In this document: one piece after another, positions 12,258-27,311 of the stretch | Layout: each line of letters starts with the position of its first letter | Numbering within the stretch: the stretch's first letter is position 1 | Assembly (NCBI RefSeq): GCF_026745355.1 | Contig: NC_079204.1 | Coordinates: forward strand, 3,963,103 to 4,027,102 | Reading direction: 5' to 3' | From: Beta vulgaris subsp. vulgaris | Taxonomy: Eukaryota > Streptophyta > Magnoliopsida > Caryophyllales > Amaranthaceae | DNA: 64,000 nucleotides | Made by a program: the position numbers and the translations under genes | The notes under the pieces: model-generated | Databases searched by the model: none | Seen by the model: only the letters and a program-made list of their open reading frames with translations | Told to the model about the DNA's origin: nothing

Positions 12258-12263
12258 TATAAA

Positions 12264-15200
12264 ATGGGAGGCGACTGGCAGCAGATATTACAATCAGTTT
12301 TCATAGGATTAATCTTCTCTTTTCTTCTCGCGAAGTTGATTTCGTTTGTTACAGCATTTAAAGAAGACAATCTTTCAATTTCTCGTGCTTCTAATACCGA
12401 CGCCATAACTGGACCTTCAAATTCGCGTCATAGTCGGAAACTATCGGTTCAATCGGAGCCTGAATCGACGGTTTCTGAAGGAGATTTGAGTGAGATAGCG
12501 TCGAGAGTTAGTGATGATAACACTTCGGTTTTAGCTGAGAAAGGGAGTGTTACTGCTGGTGATGTGTTTATGGATGATGTTTTAACTGATGATGATGATG
12601 ATTGGGAAGGTGTGGAGAGTACTGAGCTTGATGAGGCGTTTAGTGCTGCCACCGCTTTCGTCGCGGCGTCAGCGGCGGATAAGATGGCTCATAAAGTAGG
12701 AAATGATGCTCAACTTCAGCTTTATGGCTTGTATAAGATTGCTACTGAAGGTCCTTGTAGTACCCCGCCTCCTCCCGCCTTCAAGCTCACGGCTCGAGCC
12801 AAGTGGTATTGCTTCTTATGATTTTTAGTCTTACTTCTATCACCATTGTTTTGTTTATGATCTTATTGTTGGTGGTTTTTATGTGGCAATGAGTTGTTAA
12901 TTGTCACATTGATTTTGCCGGTAGGAAATGATTTGACCAAAAGATTGATATGATTGTTGAATGGTTCTAACCCTCTTCTTAATTAAATAAAATGTAAGTG
13001 GTGACTTTTTGGGAAATTCAATGATTAATTAATACTTTTTAAGAAACTATAGGCATCCTAGAATAGTATGCGTGATTTATATTATTTATGGAAAGAGATA
13101 TGGTAATATTATTTGATTATAGTAACACGAGTTATGAGATGGATGGTAGGAGGTTTGGTTTGTGTTATTTTGATTATTATTGGTAATAGGGTCTTCAATG
13201 AATTGTTGCTAATGATGATTGACTAAGAAATGTGATTAGAAGCTTTAGTTTTAGTATCAAATTGACATTGTGGAAAGGTGAATAGCTTTCTTTTTTTCTG
13301 TTTATTGAAGAGTTGTTTGGTTTAGGATATATGGGATTAGTTGTGATGTCATTATCCGTCTCTAAGAATCATCGACGAAGGCTTCTGGGTTTGTAGTTTG
13401 TTTGAGACCAATTTTTATTGTTAATCTGGGGAGCATGACTGAATTGAGTTATTACAAGAAAACATTTTTTTGAAGATATTTTAGGGTTCAATTTTGTGGA
13501 TATATAGATTTCTGAACTATTGGGCATCTTAATTAGCACGACTGCACAAGTGAGATGTTCTTCAACAGTCTTAAAGATGCTTTCTTCATGCTTCCTATAT
13601 GCATGTGGTTTTTGGTGAAGTTGATTCCATAAGCACTCACAGAGTTCTTGTATATTACATGTTTAGCTGGTTTGCGAATTGCAGTCTTTTGGAACGGCTC
13701 CCTGTGTTTTATTGCTGCTTATAAGGATTTCTTGTGGAAAGATGGATATTAGGATTTAGTCTCTGAGGCCTTGTACATTTCTAGCTTAATAGACGTGGAA
13801 AGTGCAGTTTTGTAAGAAGTAGGACAATTTTCTAAGTTTAGTGCATTGCTAAGGAGTTAAAGAAGTTAAATCAAAATTGCTATGCAAAATTTTGGTTTGT
13901 AAAGGAGACAATTGCTTGAATGGTTAAGTCATTTTTATAAAGTCAGTTCACAAGGGAAAGGAGCATCAAGCAGTCCAAACAAGGCTGCTATGTTGACTTC
14001 TAGAAATCCATGGTGCATTATCTTGACCCAGATTTTGTTGAACTGAACTAATGGAATTTATCGGAACATATTCTCAACTTACTGGAACTTATGTGAACAT
14101 ATTGGAACTTTTCTCACCTGATTTCTTTTTTTATGGTGAAGAGAAATCACCCTTGTTTTCCATGTTTGAAAGTTAACCTCTTAACCTGATAAATCAGGAA
14201 TTTGTTATGAGAAGGGTTCCAGTGATTTTTTTTGTGGGAAGTTGAATCTGGATACGGAGAATGAATCTATAAGGGGAAGGCTGCTTGAAAGATCTGAATT
14301 GGTTATCCTGATGGACTCTGTTAGCTGTCATGAATTATCTGCTCGTAGTGAGCTTGTTGGTTCTGATTGCAATCAAGTAGCCACCTTTTGGGACTCGTGT
14401 GGTTTTCGACCACATTTGTGTTCCACAAAGAACAGGTCTACTCTTTATAATAGAACAGTTATTTTTGTTCTTATTGGAGTTTTTTGGCTGACATTTTTGG
14501 TTTGAAGAGAACACTGAGGCCATACCTATCAACAGTTGTGTATATTGGGATAATAACTTTTGCTTTCTGTTTGGTTCAATGATAAAATGAGGTGATTATA
14601 TCTTCTGTTTTTTCTCTGTCGAGGTTCTATGCAGTTCCAACACTCGAGCTGTGCTCCGGACTGATGTCACTGATTATAAATATTGCTTCTTTGACATTAT
14701 TATGAGGACTTTGCAACTAACCATAATTTGTTTGGGCAATGATATAGGAACGCGTGGCAGAAAATGGGTGCTATGCCTCCTGAGGATGCAATGCAGAAGT
14801 ATGTTGATATTGTGACAGAGCTATTTCCTACCTGGGCAAGTGGTGGCGCAGATGTGAGATTTTCATCTTAACTGGCACACCCCACCCCCCCAATCCAAAG
14901 AAAGAAAAAAAATAAAAATAAGCCATGGTCATGTTGTGTGTGTAATTCTCGTTCCAATATGTAAGAACTTTTTTGTGGTGATGATGACAGAAAGCTAAAG
15001 GTGGTGCTCAGGAGCATAGTTCAGATTCGAAGGGACCCATGGGACCAGTTTTCAGCAGCTTCATTCATGAGGAGGAATCAGGAGTTGAATCGTAAGCTTA
15101 ATAACTCTGGAAATAAATCTTGGTACTTTTATTTTATTTTATTTCAAATATTTTCAATTGGTTATGATTGCTCATGTATCTCATTCTTATGCAAGGAGTT

Positions 15201-17969
15201 GTTAGCGCCTCCCATCTAACTATTGTTGGCCTGATTGTGCTATAAAATGTGTTGAGTACTTGCTGGGTCAATAATGACATATCTGACTGGGTTTTGGTTT
15301 GTGTATATGTTTAACTCTCTTTAACTTGCAGAACTTCTAGCACTAGAAAGACAAAGACATCTTAATGGTGCGTGTTGTACATTTATTTGGGAAAATGTGA
15401 AAAAGCAGCTATATTTGCTTGAGGTTGCATCATGCTCTTGTAGTAATTGTATAAGTTAGAAGCATATGGCAATTACAATAGAAGTCAAAATCCAACAAAT
15501 ACATATCAAATTGTACAAAGAAAAATCTCCTTCAGCAAAACTATGATCGTTTTTTGGTTAGTTTGGATACTTCTGGATACCTATAACATGCCACTGTTTC
15601 AATTTGTAGTCTTTTCACAAAGGGATCCATCTGGCTTGTATAGTTTTATTTTTATTTGTTGTGAAACCGTTTCTATCCCAAATGATGAACGAATATGTAC
15701 TAGATCAATTTTTTAGTGGAAAAAGAAGAGAAAGAAAAACATAGGCTTCATAGTTTAAACTCTCACGCGAAGATAAATCTTAAGAACTTGTGCGAATCTT
15801 TAGACAATGGAGAGTGGAAGAAGTTTTCTATGAACTTCAACTTGAAACTAATATTGGAAGAAAAAATTGGGGCTTACCATAGCCCAGCAGGGCTGGTGGA
15901 AGTGTGGAACCGTCGAAGCCCTTAGACTGGTAGAGAAAAACTAGGAGTCTAAGCCAATTGTTTAATAATCAACGTAAGATCAATCTTAGGAACTTGTGCG
16001 AATCTTTGTAAGTACATGATCTCAAAGATATGCTGACATAATAAATTTTGCATCATAAATTACTTTAGGATACATGAAAACCTGTTAGGTCTAGGGATGG
16101 AACTATGCAAGAATCAATGGTTATTAATGTGATTCCATTATCCCAAATTTATAAACTGATTTTTTTTTTTTAAGTTCTTATTGGTTATATAGTTTGAGTT
16201 ATGTAGATAATGGATCTTTTAGAGTGTTGGTTTATAATGCTATTACCATAAAGGGAAGGACATTATCACTTGTATATGTGAACACATTCTTGACTCGTGC
16301 TTGAATACATGTCTGGTTCTACATCTACATGCAAACATTTGACATTCGCTGCCCAGACGAAATTGTCTGGATTTCAAACACCTTGTGCTGAATGGCTCGT
16401 TTTCTGGGATACATGGGCGCTTTGTGTTTCAAGGACTTCTGGTGTGATGTGTTCCTATCAATATTTAGGATCTAGGAATCAGGGGAGATCTATGAGTGGT
16501 ATATATACTCAATATGTGTGTTTTGAGTCAAAATTTGGGGATTGGCACCAATGGACTAAGGTTTCTTACGTTGTTATACCATTATTTTCAGGAAAATGGA
16601 TGCTGTACATGCATTTGCCAGAGAAGGTGATATCGATAGCTTGGTGAAATGCATTGAGAATGGCGTTTCGGTGAATCTTAAAGGTATGTGCTGTTGTGCT
16701 CTTAATTTAGCATTATGTGTATTCAAACTTCGCTGACGGCGTAACTCTTTCTGCTGACGCCGTAACTCTTTCTGCTCTCGAGTTGTCGCCATCCCTCCCC
16801 CCCTGGCTCCACACATATACAGGAGAAGAAGAAAGTTTGTGGATTTTCATTTTTGATGGCCGTGAAAGGAACCAAGCTTTTTGAAGGATTACTATAATTT
16901 TACAATCCTCTACATAGAAGTATAATATGTTAAGTGAATCTATTGCATCTGGAGGACAGCCATTAAAGATCTGGACAGAATCTCTTTTATTTTATACAAG
17001 GACAAGCTTTAGGCATGTAGGGTTCTTGTGAAAGGCATCATTGTGATCTAGGTCGCTGAGACATTCCTTTGACCAGGAATAGAGTGGGTTTTGTCTATTT
17101 CTGTTCAAGTGAACGGATTGAAAGAGTTGATTGTAGCTCTAGATAGACAGGGCTTATAGATGTGTTTGAATGTACTCAGGAAGACTTGGAGTTGCTGGGG
17201 GAAAGAACCTAATATGCTTCTTCTTTTTCTCCATTGTTGATGGAATGTGTTAATTTTTTCATGAACTCAGATAGGGTGCAATGTTTTCCAGCTTATTAGT
17301 CATTTTTTAGCTCATTGCTGAAATTTGTGAAAAGAGATTGAATGTGTTATTGCTAGAACTTGATATAGGTTTTGGCTGTCAGATTTTACTCGGTTATTCT
17401 TAATATTGATCATTAGCATTTATTGCTTGGTTTAAAGGCTAATACTCTTTTCTCCAGACAGTGAAGGCCGTACCCCATTGCACTGGGCAGTTGATCGTGG
17501 CCATCTTCCTGTCTTAGAGTTGCTCTGTAGCAAGGATGCAGATATGAATGTTAAGGTAATGTACACAACGATGTTTTCTATTTGTTTCATCACAGTTTTT
17601 GTTTGTCGGAAAATTGGAAGCTCACTTTAGATTGGTTGCAATATTGGAGTTTCTTCCGAACACCCCCCCCCCCCCCTCCAAACCAAAAAGAAAAAGAAAC
17701 ACACATCTGAGATATGTCAATTATGCTGTTATTTGAGCAGCTACTCCTTACTCACAAGTCGTAGTTATGGTTATCAATTGCTGTTGCAGGACAACGAAGG
17801 ACAAACCCCGTTGCATTATGCTGTTGTTTGTGAGAGAGAAGCTATCGCTGAATACCTGGTGAAGCACAATGCAGATGTTGGTATAAAAGATAATGATGGT
17901 GTATCCCCAAGTGATCTCTGTGAGAAGAATTGGCCTTGGATGCGACCTACAGACAAAGTGGTTGAGTAA
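12264..17969 (+). CDS. Membrane-anchored acyl-CoA-binding protein with ankyrin repeats (ACBP1/ACBP2 type)
   Basis: Six exons: 12264-12805, 14748-14853, 14991-15091, 16592-16683, 17458-17555 and 17790-17969; all GT-AG, all phases close, 372 aa. Residues about 8-30 are one hydrophobic anchor (VFIGLIFSFLLAKLI), expected to tether the protein to ER or plasma membrane. An acidic Ser-rich linker follows. The acyl-CoA-binding domain spans about 122-212, with the diagnostic LQLYGLYKIATEG and KLTARAKWNAWQKMG carrying the Tyr and Lys ligand-contact positions. The C-terminus has ankyrin repeats (DSEGRTPLHWAVDRGH, DNEGQTPLHYAVVCER) ending SPSDLCEKNWPWM. The family binds long-chain acyl-CoA and, through the ankyrin part, protein partners such as ERF factors. 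Introns 1 and 3 are long (1.9 and 1.5 kb). A cryptic acceptor at 15331 would read into a stop within 12 codons. Confidence 0.95.
17664..17678. repeat. Poly-C tract in the last ACBP intron
   Basis: About 15 consecutive C, followed by T, lie in the intron between exons 5 and 6, about 110 bp before the exon 6 acceptor. Confidence 0.8.
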
Positions 17970-19959
17970 CGGTTTTTTTTTGTTGTCCTGCGCTCCCACT
18001 ACCACTAACTAAATCGGTTAGGAATTTTCATGTGGATTTGTACATGCTATGTGTTATCAACCATGGTCCTGTTTTGGCTTGAAGATGTGTTGATATAGGT
18101 TAATATTATATGTCTTTCAAGTGTTAAAAATAATTCTTTGTCTGCAATATCTGAAGGTTCAATTTGGATTCATTAAATTAAATGTCAATAATCTGGTGCA
18201 GGTAATCTGTAATAGTCTTTATGTTGCTATTTTGGTGTTGCTAGTCGGTTGTGGTCTTGTGGAAGAATCTCAAGACATTTCTCATCTTTGTACCTGATAA
18301 GAGTCCCGAAATGAATAGATCAGTGAAAAGAAACTTTATAGTTGACTGTTTCTAGAGCCATTTACGTAAAATTGTGTCATTTTAGGCTCTCTGGTTTTCT
18401 GGTTAAGATTATCAGGTTTGGCTTGTGACCATCGTTTGACGTCGTAGAACTAATATATGGTAATATAAAAGAATTAATGGAAAGATTGATAATTTTTTCG
18501 AAAACAAGGTACTACAGTTTTTATAAAATACCCAGTCACATGACTCCAAAGTCCTAACAAATTACTCTTTTCGTTTCAAAATATAGTGTTTACCTCTCAT
18601 TTTTCACGGTAATTAAGGTAAATGGAAAGAGTAGTAGAATTTCCAAAAAAAAATTAATGAAGTGCTTTTTTTGTACTTTTATCTTGGAATTATTTTTTAT
18701 TGTCTTTTTCCTTTAAAAATTATCAAAAAACAATAAATGTTTCTTGTAATGGTGTAAAATAATAATAGAGGCACATATATTGAAAGAAATGAAGGGTATT
18801 TTGGCTGTTATTCACACATTTTTCTTCGTGCGAGTTTGTTTTTTAATGCACTGGAACTCTATAATATACTAAAGCCTAAATTACTAAAGAGTTATTGAAT
18901 GTTTAGATTTCATATTTACACTCGGGAGGTCTAGAATTTGTTCATTGCGGTGGTGGGCGATAGCCTGATATATTTTAAACACTAAAATCTAGTAATGAAA
19001 GATGGTTTTTTTTTCTGATTTTGACCACTAAAATTTAGTATTGGAAGATAGTGTTGAGACTTGAGAGGATCAGATAGATAACTGTCTATGTGATAAGTGA
19101 CATTTGGTGTATTGAAGGATCAAGAATCAATTACCAAGAATGTCTTGGCTTAGTGGTTTTTTTTTTGACGGGCTTGGCCTAGTGGTTAAGATTGAGGTGT
19201 TGTGACAATAGATCACAGGTTCGAATCCCTCTCCAGAATCAAGATTTAAGTGAGAACTAATTTCGAATTATTTACCAATGTGCATTTAAAATCTTCAAAA
19301 ATGCAAATATTATATTGTCTTTAAATGATTTTTTTCCCCCACAAATACCAACATGAGTATTATATAGTGTAGTTGGTTAGTTCATTAGCGTAATAAATAA
19401 GAAGTCATGGGTTCGAGTCTTGAAAACACATCATGACATTTGTTTGTCTTGGGTTTTTGTAGGGCATATATAGATTGGTGTACTGAAGGATCTTGAATAT
19501 TCACGAGTTACCGTTTTATGTGCTCCTTTTGGGTCTGGAAATGAGAGTAGTAACTAGTATTACTCAAGTTATCTGAAAGATAAGTTGAGTGTATCGTATC
19601 AATTTGATGATGCTTTTACCTAGCAATTGAGGCTCACATAATATACTTTTTTTGTAAAAACAAGAGTTAGCAGATGAGTCGAAAACAGAGGCAATTATGA
19701 ATTATAAGTAAAAGAAAATAACACAAGTGTTTCAGCTGATAAAAACAGTTGAAATATCCTATACATTGTCCCTCAAAAATTGAACTTGGTGAAGGGAGAG
19801 AAGAAACCCGATAATCCAAAAGAGTTTCCCATCCCAGTTTCCCCCCTAAAATTCCCGTAATATTCTACTGCATCATCTTTTCTGTCCTGCCAAAAGCTTC
19901 CAAAAAGGAGATCATAAGTCTAAACCTAATACAACCAACAATTAAATCAGTTACCGCGC
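17970..19959. other. Convergent intergenic region between ACBP and BiP
   Basis: The two genes point toward each other, so both ends are 3' flanks. The interior holds a SINE (19172-19262) and a second tRNA-like fragment with A- and B-box resemblance near 19368-19425. A run at 19158-19168 interrupts what looks like another A-box copy (TTGGCTTAGTGG), suggesting nested or repeated insertion. No gene was seen. Confidence 0.55.
19172..19262 (+). mobile_element. tRNA-derived SINE, plus orientation
   Basis: A-box TTGGCCTAGTGGTTAAG and B-box AGGTTCGAATCCC are spaced as in the head of the SINEs at 7048 and 9556, with the same intervening GATTGAGGTGTTGTG. The 3' part looks truncated or diverged, and no target duplication was found. 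Confidence 0.6.
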
Positions 19960-23476
<3,517 letters not shown>

Positions 23477-23607
23477 TGTTTCACCGGCGATAGAAACGAC
23501 GTAGTTTTGACGAATCTTCTCTTTCTTCTCCTACAAAGTTGGTTCACTTCTCTCCTTCGTGTTTTCTCTCTTCTGAGTTTCTCCTCTGAGAAATGAGAGA
23601 GAAATGC

Positions 23608-23615
23608 TTTTATAA
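23608..23615 (-). promoter_or_regulatory. TATA box of the BiP gene
   Basis: On the minus strand TTATAAAA sits about 130 bp upstream of the BiP ATG, preceded by a CT-rich stretch and followed by the expected leader. The distance to the ERSE-II sites (40-200 bp further upstream) is normal for plant BiP promoters. Confidence 0.7.
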
Positions 23616-23653
23616 GTAGAGAGAGTGAGGTTGAGACGTGTCAGAAACGGTGA

Positions 23654-23664
23654 CGTGGACCAAT
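23654..23664 (-). promoter_or_regulatory. ERSE-II unfolded-protein-response element, proximal copy
   Basis: On the minus strand the sequence is ATTGGTCCACG followed by TCACC, an exact ATTGG-N-CCACG match. In plants this element and the overlapping ACGT-containing site bind bZIP60/bZIP28 with NF-Y. A further CCAAT/ACGT pair lies at 23690-23699. Confidence 0.85.
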
Positions 23665-23809
23665 AGGAAGTCGAGGTTGGTGTTTCTAACCAATCACGTT
23701 GTTTCTACTATTTGTTAGGGAGTTTAACGTTTCCATGTTTAAGTGGGGAATCAAAGAATTGTATCAAAGGGAATGAGATTGAAACGCAGGAAAGCGTCAT
23801 TTGGAATGA

Positions 23810-23820
23810 CGTGGACCAAT
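23810..23820 (-). promoter_or_regulatory. ERSE-II unfolded-protein-response element, distal copy
   Basis: A second exact ATTGGTCCACG on the minus strand is followed by TCATT, so the 15-base context differs from the described plant UPRE at only one late position as I remember it. A half site (ATTGGTCCA) lies at 23843-23851, giving a row of CCAAT-type sites upstream of BiP. Confidence 0.85.
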
Positions 23821-23944
23821 GAGAGCTTGAGTGGTGGATGTTTGGACCAATGAGTTCTGTTTGTTGGTTGGGTAGATCTTGACCGTTGGTTCTCAGATCT
23901 GATGGATGGAAAAAGTGTTGTTATTTTATAGGAAAAACTATTAA

Positions 23945-24985
23945 GGGTGCATTCTCTTCAATATATTGGCCTTGTATTTATCTGAATTGAACTTATTGAA
24001 TCTGAATTGAGCTGATTGAAAGTTATTAAAACTGATTGGACCTGATTCAACTTATCGGACTCTGATTGGAACTTATTGGACCTGATTGAACTTATCGACC
24101 TGATTGAAACTTATTAGACCTTATTAGCCCTTATTGAAATTTATTAAACCTTGTTACCCCTGATTTTTATTAGACCTTATTGGATCCGATTGAAACTTAT
24201 TAGACCTTATTGAACCTGATTGAAACTTATTAGACCTTATTGAACCTGATTGAAACTTATTTGACCTTATTAGACAAAAAAAAATGACGAGTAATAACAT
24301 AAATATTACTCCTCAAAATTTATTATGAAGTAATAATTATTAAAATTCGTTCATTTAAAAAATAATTATTATTAATTATCTCTTATGATAAATAATTTAA
24401 CAACAAAAATTTACCATTTAAAAACCTTATTTGACCATGATTATAATAATATAATCAGCTAATAGTAATATGATAAAAAAAAATAGACAATAATACAAGT
24501 ATAATACTATACATTGTGGTACTTTAATAAAAAATTCTAATAATAGCATAATCAGCTAATAGTGATATGAATAATAAAATAATAGACAATAATACAATTA
24601 TTTAATAAAATAATAGACAATAATATACGTATAATACTATATGATCATTGTGGTACTTTAATTAAAATTCTAATAATAACATAATATGTTTATAGTGATA
24701 TGAATAATAAAATAATGGATAATATACAAATGTTTATTGAACATTGACTATTTGGACCTTATTCGACATGATTAGACCCAATTAATACTTATTGCACCTG
24801 ATTATAAAACTTATTAGACCTGATTGGAACTTATTGCACCTAATTAGAACTTATTGCACCTGATTGAAACTTATTGGACCTTATTAGATCTGATTGGAAC
24901 TGATCGTCCTGATTGGACCTGATTGCAACTTATCTGAACTTATTAGACCTTAAACTTAATTTTTTAAGTTTAAGAGAACGCACCC
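23945..24985. mobile_element. 1.04-kb TIR element made of about 20-bp minisatellite repeats (Harbinger/Tourist-like signature)
   Basis: Terminal inverted repeats GGGTGCATTCTCTT (left) and AAGAGAACGCACCC (right) match at 13 of 14 positions and are flanked by TAA on both sides (23942-23944 and 24986-24988), a 3-bp target duplication. Both arms are arrays of a degenerate unit like GAACTTATTGGACCTGATT (about 23990-24275 and 24740-24955). The centre is AT-rich with its own longer tandem repeat (ATAATCAGCTAATAGT... recurring near 24450, 24549 and 24684). There is no coding capacity. It lies about 450 bp upstream of the BiP TATA box. Confidence 0.75.
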
Positions 24986-25052
24986 TAAGAAGGGTTTTTT
25001 TTTTCAAGAACTATTAAACTTAAGAAGTGTTAACATAAAAGAACAATAATAT

Positions 25053-25311
25053 GCTCCACTCTTTCAAAATAGTTGCGCCGATTGTTTTTCCATGTTTGTC
25101 AAAATGCATTTTAAAACGTTAATATATATAATGGTGTATAGGTAAAAATTACTAAAAGGTTGATATTTGAAATATTCGTATTGAGACGAAATTAACAAGG
25201 TCACACTTGACTAGGTTTTTTCTTATATAATGGTAAGAGAACGCTTATAAAAAATGGTTCATGAATAATGATCAAATGTCAAATGATGCAACTATTTTGA
25301 AACGGATGGAG
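25053..25311. mobile_element. Stowaway-type MITE
   Basis: The left end GCTCCACTCTTTCAAAATAG...TTGC mirrors the right end GCAACTATTTTGAAACGG...ATGGAGT, giving about 25 bp of inverted repeat with a few mismatches. The size is about 260 bp, AT-rich, non-coding. Confidence 0.65.
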
Positions 25312-26422
25312 TATTAATAAAATCAAAGTCTAAATCTAAAGCATAAGATGTTTAGTTAGAAAAATTTGATAATAACAATTTAAATTATGCGCGTTCCGCT
25401 AATGTTGGTACAAAATTTTGATTAATTCAAACTGATCATTCTAGAGTATGTTTTACGAAAATGGGCCAGGCTAACCAGCAAGCGATCAAAAAAGTTGAAA
25501 ACTTGTACAGTTTTTCCAAAAGAAAAAGGAAGGGGGTGGTAATGGAGGGTTTTGGGGGGAGAGGAACGAGGTGGCGCGGTAAGGCAGAAAAGGGGGTTTT
25601 GAGGGGCAAGAGGCATTGACATGGCAGAAGAGGGGGCGGTGGAGGTTGTGGTTTTGGATGCTTACCTATTATATGATTAGGTTTTTGTCTACTAGGACTA
25701 GCCGTATATGCACACGATGTATGTGTTAATTTCAAAACTTGTTATTTTATTACATACTTCATATGTACTATAGTTACGATTACACTTAAAATGTGACAGA
25801 ATAATACTTCGATGAATTTAGATATGTTAATTTGTTATGTAAAAAAAATTAGACATAATGAGTTGGTTTGAATGAATTAAGGAGTATCAAAGATAGTGAA
25901 TGTTTCAGACTCTTCAGGTGGACGACATACATATCATCTTCACTTGTAAAAAAATGTCAAAATATTTGTCCATTTAATTTTTTGATTGAATATTTAATGC
26001 ATATACCATTTTTAACTTGTTTAGAATGACAAGCTGAGAATAGAAAAATTCGTAAATTATTATTTTTGTAACTTTATCCTCAATCCATTAGATCATTAAG
26101 GGTAATTCAGTATTTACATAGGGCACACCGTCATCCTCCCCATTTCTCTAACATAATGGATGTAACTTTTGGAAAACATACCAAAAGTTGGGACGTTAGG
26201 GACTAATTAAAAGTTGAGGCTGAAATTATCGGAACGCCCATATTTGAGATTGTTCTTGTCGAATTTTTCTTTTTACATGGATAACAAATACATTTTCAAT
26301 ATGTAATTGAAGAAGATGTGGTAGCCACCCCCAATTATACGCTTTGTCTAAGGTTCAAATTTTAAACATAACATTAAGGCCATTTTCTTTTCAGTATTGT
26401 TTCAATTTTGTTTTGTTCATCA

Positions 26423-26483
26423 GCATCGTCGGATCACTGTGCCCAACTCTTGTCCTTGCTCGATAGGTGGGTATTGCAGTCAA
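26423..26483 (-). pseudogene. Plastid-type 23S rRNA remnant (GTCGAGCA...GATCCGACG segment)
   Basis: The minus strand reads TTGACTGCAATACCCACC, then TATCGAGCAAGGAC, then CAGTGATCCGACGATGC. I align this from memory to the plastid/cyanobacterial 23S stretch TTGACTGCAAGACCCACC ... GTGATCCGACGGTGC with about 11 differences in 61 positions, many of them C-to-T or G-to-A. This is the pattern of an old nuclear plastid-DNA insertion. Homology may continue weakly to about 26540. Confidence 0.65.
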
Positions 26484-27198
26484 TAGTCCTTGTTTGATAG
26501 GAAAAGTCTCATGATCTTGAACCGATCTTATATGGGATCGTAGATCCCAATTTTGTATATGAAGAGCTACCACTGAGTTAAAAGGGCCTTTTAGCCAAGT
26601 TTTAGCTCAATTACTATGTACATATATTGCACACATTAATTTATTGTATACTACTACATATAAGTAGATGAATAGAAGCTAGGGACTTGTTTTGAAATAG
26701 GATAATGGTCCAATACCCCACCTTTGTTATATATTACACCTGATAAGTAGCAATACACAATGGGGAGTTGATATCAACGTCTACTAGTAAATTAAATGCT
26801 TTGGTTGGATAACTCTCAAATAGATTAAAGAAAATCATTTGGCATTTTATTGGGTTTTCATACCTGGTGTTATACCCGTTGCTTGAAGAGGTATTCATGT
26901 TTGGCATATCCTGCTACGTATGCAAAATATACAAGTTGTATCGGGCAATACAACATTAAGTACAAGTTTTATTTGAAATTCCAATAATCAATTAGATAAA
27001 GTATTAAATATTGCAAGGATTTAATAAAAGATTCAAGTTCATTGATATTATTTACTATTTTAATATAATTAAGAATATTAATTTAGAATAATATAATACA
27101 TAAAAAATACTAAATATTACTTTATTTTACAAAAAAGTAGAGATTAAAATGTACTTCGTTGCCCGAACGAGTCTTTTTTTATTAACATGGCATGACAC

Positions 27199-27311
27199 AT
27201 ATTTCACCGTGCATCTCTCCAAAATAATGTTAAATTCGTTACGCCTTTCATCTGGGTGGGAACTTACTCGACAAGGAATTTCGCTACCTTATGATCTTTA
27301 TAGTTATCCCA
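27199..27311 (-). pseudogene. Plastid-type 23S rRNA remnant (CTAAGGTAGCGAAATTCC segment)
   Basis: The minus strand contains AAGGTAGCGAAATTCCTTGT intact, preceded by ATAACTATAAAGATCAT and followed by AGTAAGTTCCCACCC, AAAGGCGTAACGA and GGTGAAATA. These are the universally conserved large-subunit rRNA blocks in the right order and spacing. It is upstream of the 26423-26483 segment in rRNA order and on the same strand, so the two are colinear parts of one decayed organellar insertion. The 700-bp gap is longer than in the rRNA, implying later insertions. AT-rich divergence between blocks makes a plastid rather than mitochondrial source likely but not certain. Confidence 0.65.

Larger units (their letters stand above)
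9235..12263. other. Intergenic DNA between the GH17 and ACBP genes
   Basis: The first 300 bp or so are probably the GH17 3' UTR. The interval then holds a SINE (9556-9680), an A-homopolymer near 10225-10246, a long AT-rich tract without recognised content and a probable second SINE (11630-11780). The last 200 bp are pyrimidine-rich and form the likely 5' leader of the ACBP gene. No coding gene was seen. Confidence 0.6.

Noticed and set aside
15716..15925. 69-codon ORF in ACBP intron 3
   Set aside because: No family resemblance; it overlaps a local duplication within an intron whose flanking exons splice in frame without it.
23990..24955. CRISPR-like or coding interpretation of the short regular repeats
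   Set aside because: The units are degenerate and adjacent without unique spacers, in a plant nuclear context and enclosed by inverted termini; a minisatellite in a transposable unit explains them.
25436..25735. 99-codon minus-strand Pro-rich ORF
   Set aside because: It is the complement of a low-complexity purine-rich tract, with no domain, no intron signals and no leader.
26391..26590. First read as a minus-strand SINE because of CTCAGTGGTAGCTC and a GATCTACGATCC motif
   Set aside because: The core 26423-26483 aligns far better to plastid-type 23S rRNA. The tRNA-like words at its right side may be a separate small insertion but are too weak to call.
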